64,000 bases of DNA, from positions 3,440,001-3,504,000 of the forward strand of contig NZ_JABWQX020000001.1 of assembly GCF_014268655.2 (NCBI RefSeq), in the 5' to 3' direction. Made by a program: the position numbers and the translations under genes. Of this stretch, positions 61,188 to 64,000 are shown piece by piece. This DNA comes from Pseudomonas marvdashtae (lineage in GTDB: Bacteria > Pseudomonadota > Gammaproteobacteria > Pseudomonadales > Pseudomonadaceae). How positions within the stretch are numbered: position 1 is the first letter of the stretch; each line of letters starts with the position of its first letter. The notes below the pieces were generated by a model. It saw only the letters and a list, made by a program, of their open reading frames with translations, searched no databases and was not told the origin of the DNA.

Positions 61188-61715
61188 ATGAAGAATTTGC
61201 TGCTGCGTATCAACGACACGATTTACATGACTTGCATCTGGGTGGCCGGCCTTTCTGTCCTCGCCGTTGCGCTGATGATTCCGTGGGGGGTGTTCGCCCG
61301 CTACGTACTCGGTACCGGCTCAAGCTGGCCGGAGCCCACCGCCATCTTGCTGATGATCGTATTTACCTTCATCGGTGCCGCCGCCAGCTACCGCTCCGGC
61401 TCGCACATGGCCGTGGACATGGTCACCAGCCGCATGCCCCCGCACTGGCAAACCCTGGCTTCGGTTTTCACGCAGCTATTGATGGCGGCGGTGTGCATTT
61501 TCATGACCGTCTGGGGCACCAAGCTGTGCATGACCACCTGGAATCAATTCATGAGCGCCATCCCCACCCTGCGCGTCGGCATCACCTACATGCCGATCCC
61601 GATCGGTGGTTTCCTGACCCTGATTTTTGTCCTGGAAAAACTCTTGCTGGGTGATCAAAGCAAGCGTCGGGTCGTGCAGTTCGACCTGGTTGAAGAAAAC
61701 GAAGGTGCCGCTTAA
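61188..61715 (+). CDS. dctQ: TRAP transporter small permease
   Basis: A 175-residue DctQ-type small permease with four membrane spans (about 14-34, 48-66, 89-109, 133-150). WPEPTAILLMIVFTFIGAAASYRSGSHMAVDM is the characteristic DctQ stretch. Its stop overlaps the dctM start by one base (TAATG). Its own start lies 74 bases after dctP, without a very strong RBS. Confidence 0.93.
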   Translation: MKNLLLRINDTIYMTCIWVAGLSVLAVALMIPWGVFARYVLGTGSSWPEPTAILLMIVFTFIGAAASYRSGSHMAVDMVTSRMPPHWQTLASVFTQLLMAAVCIFMTVWGTKLCMTTWNQFMSAIPTLRVGITYMPIPIGGFLTLIFVLEKLLLGDQSKRRVVQFDLVEENEGAA

Positions 61716-62995
61716 TGGACGCGCTGATTCTGCTGGGCAGTTTTTTGTTGTTGATCCTGATCGGCATGCCGGTCGCCTATGCGCTGGGCGCTGCCGCCCT
61801 GATCGGGGCGTGGTGGATCGATATTCCGTTCCAGGCCATGATGATCCAGGTAACGGGCGGGGTGAACAAATTCTCGTTGCTGGCCATTCCGTTCTTCGTG
61901 CTGGCCGGTGCGATCATGGCCGAGGGCGGCATGTCCCGCCGACTGGTGGCGTTCGCCAGTGTGCTGGTGGGCTTCGTGCGCGGTGGCCTGTCTTTGGTCA
62001 ACCTCGTGGCCTCGAGTTTTTTTGGCGCGATCTCCGGCTCCTCGGTGGCCGATACCGCCTCGGTCGGCTCGGTGCTGATCCCGGAAATGACACGCCAGGG
62101 CTATCCGCGTGAATACGCCACCGCCGTCACCGTCAGTGGTTCGGTACAAGCGCTGCTGACACCGCCCAGCCACAACGCGGTGCTGTACTCCCTCGCCGCT
62201 GGCGGCACCGTCTCCATTGGTTCGCTGTTCATGGCCGGCATCGTCCCCGGCATCATGATGAACCTGTGCCTGATGGCGCTGTGCCTGGTCTTCGCGAAAA
62301 AGCGCAATTACCCCAAGGGCGAAGTGATTCCGCTCAAGCAAGCGCTGAAGATCTGCCGGGAAGCCATGTGGGGCATGATGACCCTGTTCATCATCCTTGG
62401 CGGCATTCTCTCGGGTGTGTTCACCGCCACCGAATCGGCCGCCATTGCCGTGGTGTGGGCGTTCTTCGTGACCATGTGCATCTATCGCGACTATAAGTGG
62501 AGCGAGTTGCCGAAACTGATGCACCGTACGGTACGCACCATCTCCATCGTGATGATCCTGATCGGCTTCGCCGCCAGCTTCGGCTACATCATGACGCTGA
62601 TGGAAATCCCGGCGAAGATCACCACCGCGTTCCTGACACTGTCGGACAACCGTTACGTGATCCTGATGTGCATCAACGTGATGTTGCTGCTGTTGGGCAC
62701 CGTGATGGACATGGCGCCGCTGATCCTGATCCTGACGCCGATCCTGATGCCTGTCATCGTGGGCATCGGCGTGGACCCGGTGCAGTTCGGCATGATCATG
62801 TTGGTGAACCTGGGTATCGGGCTGATAACGCCACCGGTGGGCGCGGTGTTGTTCGTCGGCTCCGCCATCGGCAAGGTCAGCATCGAAAGTACTGTGAACG
62901 CGCTGCTGCCGTTCTACGGCATGCTGTTCCTGGTCCTGCTGCTGGTGACTTATGTCCCTGCCATTTCGCTGTGGTTGCCGAATCTGGTGTTGTAA
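61715..62995 (+). CDS. dctM: TRAP transporter large permease
   Basis: A 426-residue DctM-type permease with about twelve spans that uses a Na+ gradient to move the substrate delivered by DctP. Marks include LIGMPVAYALGAAALIGAWW, LAIPFFVLAGAIMAEGGMSRRLV, ISGSSVADTASVGSVLIPEM and LGIGLITPPVGAVLFVGSAIG. It overlaps the dctQ stop. Last gene of the uronate operon; a REP doublet follows the stop after about 25 bases. Confidence 0.95.
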   Translation: MDALILLGSFLLLILIGMPVAYALGAAALIGAWWIDIPFQAMMIQVTGGVNKFSLLAIPFFVLAGAIMAEGGMSRRLVAFASVLVGFVRGGLSLVNLVASSFFGAISGSSVADTASVGSVLIPEMTRQGYPREYATAVTVSGSVQALLTPPSHNAVLYSLAAGGTVSIGSLFMAGIVPGIMMNLCLMALCLVFAKKRNYPKGEVIPLKQALKICREAMWGMMTLFIILGGILSGVFTATESAAIAVVWAFFVTMCIYRDYKWSELPKLMHRTVRTISIVMILIGFAASFGYIMTLMEIPAKITTAFLTLSDNRYVILMCINVMLLLLGTVMDMAPLILILTPILMPVIVGIGVDPVQFGMIMLVNLGIGLITPPVGAVLFVGSAIGKVSIESTVNALLPFYGMLFLVLLLVTYVPAISLWLPNLVL

Positions 62996-63019
62996 CCCTT
63001 TAAGCGAGCAAGCCCCCTT

Positions 63020-63120
63020 GTGGCGAGGGAGCTTGCTCCCGCTCGGCTGCGAAGCAGACGCCCGAGTCCAGACCGGATGGGCCTGCTACGCAGTCCAGCG
63101 GGAGCAAGCTCCCTCGCCAC
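63020..63120. repeat. REP doublet after the TRAP operon
   Basis: GTGGCGAGGGAGCTTGCTCC at left and GGAGCAAGCTCCCTCGCCAC at right form inverted arms about 60 bp apart. Just beyond, GAGCTATCTGCCC is nearly repeated (AAGCTATCTGCCC) before the epimerase start. Confidence 0.85.
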
Positions 63121-63178
63121 AAGAGCTATCTGCCCTTCCCAAAAGCTATCTGCCCCCTTCCGAACAGAAGCGACTACC

Positions 63179-64000
63179 ATGACGCAGCCCCTCCTGTACC
63201 TCGAAGACGAACTCACCCGCCTGACCCTGGCCCCGCACTTGGGCGCCAGTCTCGTTGAATGGACCTTGCGCAGCACCGGCGCCCCGCTGCTGCGTCCGCC
63301 CGCCCCGCAAGCGCTGGAAAATGGCCTGCCGGGCAAGCTGGGTTGTTTCCCCTTGATTCCCTGGTCGAACCGGATCGCCCAGGGCGGTTTCGATTGCCCC
63401 GGTGGCTGGCTTGCACTGGAAGCCAACAGCCCCAACGACCCGTTTCCGATCCATGGCAGCGCCTGGCAGCAACCGTGGCAAGTGATCGAGCAAAGCGGCC
63501 AGGAAGCATTGCTGCAACTCGACAGCCTGCACCCGTTCGCCTACTGCGCCAGCTTGCGGATTCGCCTCAGTGGCGGCCAACTGCAGATCGCCATGCTCGT
63601 TACCCACACAGCCAAACAGCCTGCCTGGCATGGGCTGGGCTTGCATCCGTATTTTCCACGCACCGCCCGCACGCGCCTGCAAACCCGGGCGAGCGAAGTC
63701 TGGAAATGCGACGCCTCGAAGTTGCCGACCGAGCTTAGCGACATTCCTGCCGAATGGGATTTCCAGGAGATTAGCGCCCTGCCCGATACCCTCGTCGACA
63801 ATGGATTTGGCGGCTGGGACGGGCAGTGCCTGATCCAGCAACCGGACTTGGGCTATGAGTTGGAATGCCGCGCCAGCGGCAGCAAATACTTCCTGCTGTA
63901 CTGCCCAGTCGGGCTGGATTTTTTCTGCATCGAACCGGTCAGCCACCCGGTCAATGCCCATCACTTGCCCGGGCGGCCGGGGTTGCGTTTGCTGGAGCAA
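63179..64000 (+). CDS. Aldose 1-epimerase family protein, 3' end outside the window
   Basis: The frame from ATG 63179 stays open to the window end (274 codons), so the gene is only cut by the boundary. It shows the mutarotase fold: LAPHLGASLVEWTLRSTGAPLL, CFPLIPWSNRIAQGGFDCPGG, FPIHGSAWQQPW with the catalytic His, GLGLHPYFP with the second His, and FFCIEPVSHPVNAHH with the acid Glu. It interconverts alpha- and beta-sugars. It lies downstream of the uronate operon, separated by a REP doublet, and may serve the same sugar metabolism. Confidence 0.88.
   Translation, partial: MTQPLLYLEDELTRLTLAPHLGASLVEWTLRSTGAPLLRPPAPQALENGLPGKLGCFPLIPWSNRIAQGGFDCPGGWLALEANSPNDPFPIHGSAWQQPWQVIEQSGQEALLQLDSLHPFAYCASLRIRLSGGQLQIAMLVTHTAKQPAWHGLGLHPYFPRTARTRLQTRASEVWKCDASKLPTELSDIPAEWDFQEISALPDTLVDNGFGGWDGQCLIQQPDLGYELECRASGSKYFLLYCPVGLDFFCIEPVSHPVNAHHLPGRPGLRLLEQ

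Overview
The window is a GC-rich chromosomal segment of a Pseudomonas, most likely of the P. fluorescens complex. The clues are the protein repertoire (TRAP-linked uronate catabolism with an OprD-family porin, FecI/FecR iron signalling, an S-type pyocin relative, DUF1883/DUF3077/DUF3087 proteins), REP hairpins of the GAGGGAGCTTGCTCCC type, and a 114-bp palindromic repeat found three times. No rRNA, tRNA, CRISPR, prophage or insertion sequence was recognised.

Layout. 1-4.5 kb: small proteins, then an alkylation-repair operon (2OG-Fe(II) oxygenase, alkB, ada) whose Ada has lost three of its four zinc cysteines. 4.6-8.3 kb: a nitronate monooxygenase, then modABC behind a near-perfect ModE operator. 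8.4-16.2 kb: topoisomerase IB, a ClpP-like protein, a KGG stress protein, lipoproteins, ppnN, a HAD phosphatase and a MATE exporter. 16.5-25.3 kb: a complete chemosensory operon (mcp, cheY, a STAS gene, cheA, mcp, cheW, cheR, cheD, cheB) behind a sigma28-like promoter. 25.3-31 kb: small genes, an orphan ParS/MbcA-type antitoxin domain, and a three-gene copper-RiPP operon of the HvfABC/bufferin type. Its secreted precursor carries six EGKCG motifs in three 21-residue repeats followed by two EF-hands. Next come a structured leader with a DUF3077 gene and a low-complexity accessory stretch. 31-41 kb: a FecI-FecR-TonB receptor signalling set, a GlxA-type regulator, a metallo-hydrolase, a thioesterase and a second siderophore receptor. 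41-42.5 kb: a colicin-E3-type ribosomal RNase bacteriocin with its immunity gene, unusually short at the N-terminus. 42.8-56.2 kb: mostly metabolic and hypothetical genes, including a subtilase-like protein with an altered catalytic Asp. 56.3-63 kb: a hexuronate operon region (OprD-family porin, uronate dehydrogenase, aldarolactonase, TRAP transporter dctPQM). It has two promoters, each followed by a matching tandem GntR-type operator. The window ends inside an aldose 1-epimerase gene.

How the genes work together. The uronate block takes up galacturonate/glucuronate (porin plus TRAP), oxidises it to an aldarolactone (Udh) and opens the lactone (SMP-30 lactonase). The precursor, MNIO and partner genes would make a periplasmic copper-binding peptide. 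The che operon is self-contained for phosphorylation and adaptation but has no visible CheZ or CheC phosphatase. Start sites below were chosen from visible ribosome-binding sites, so several differ from the longest open frame.
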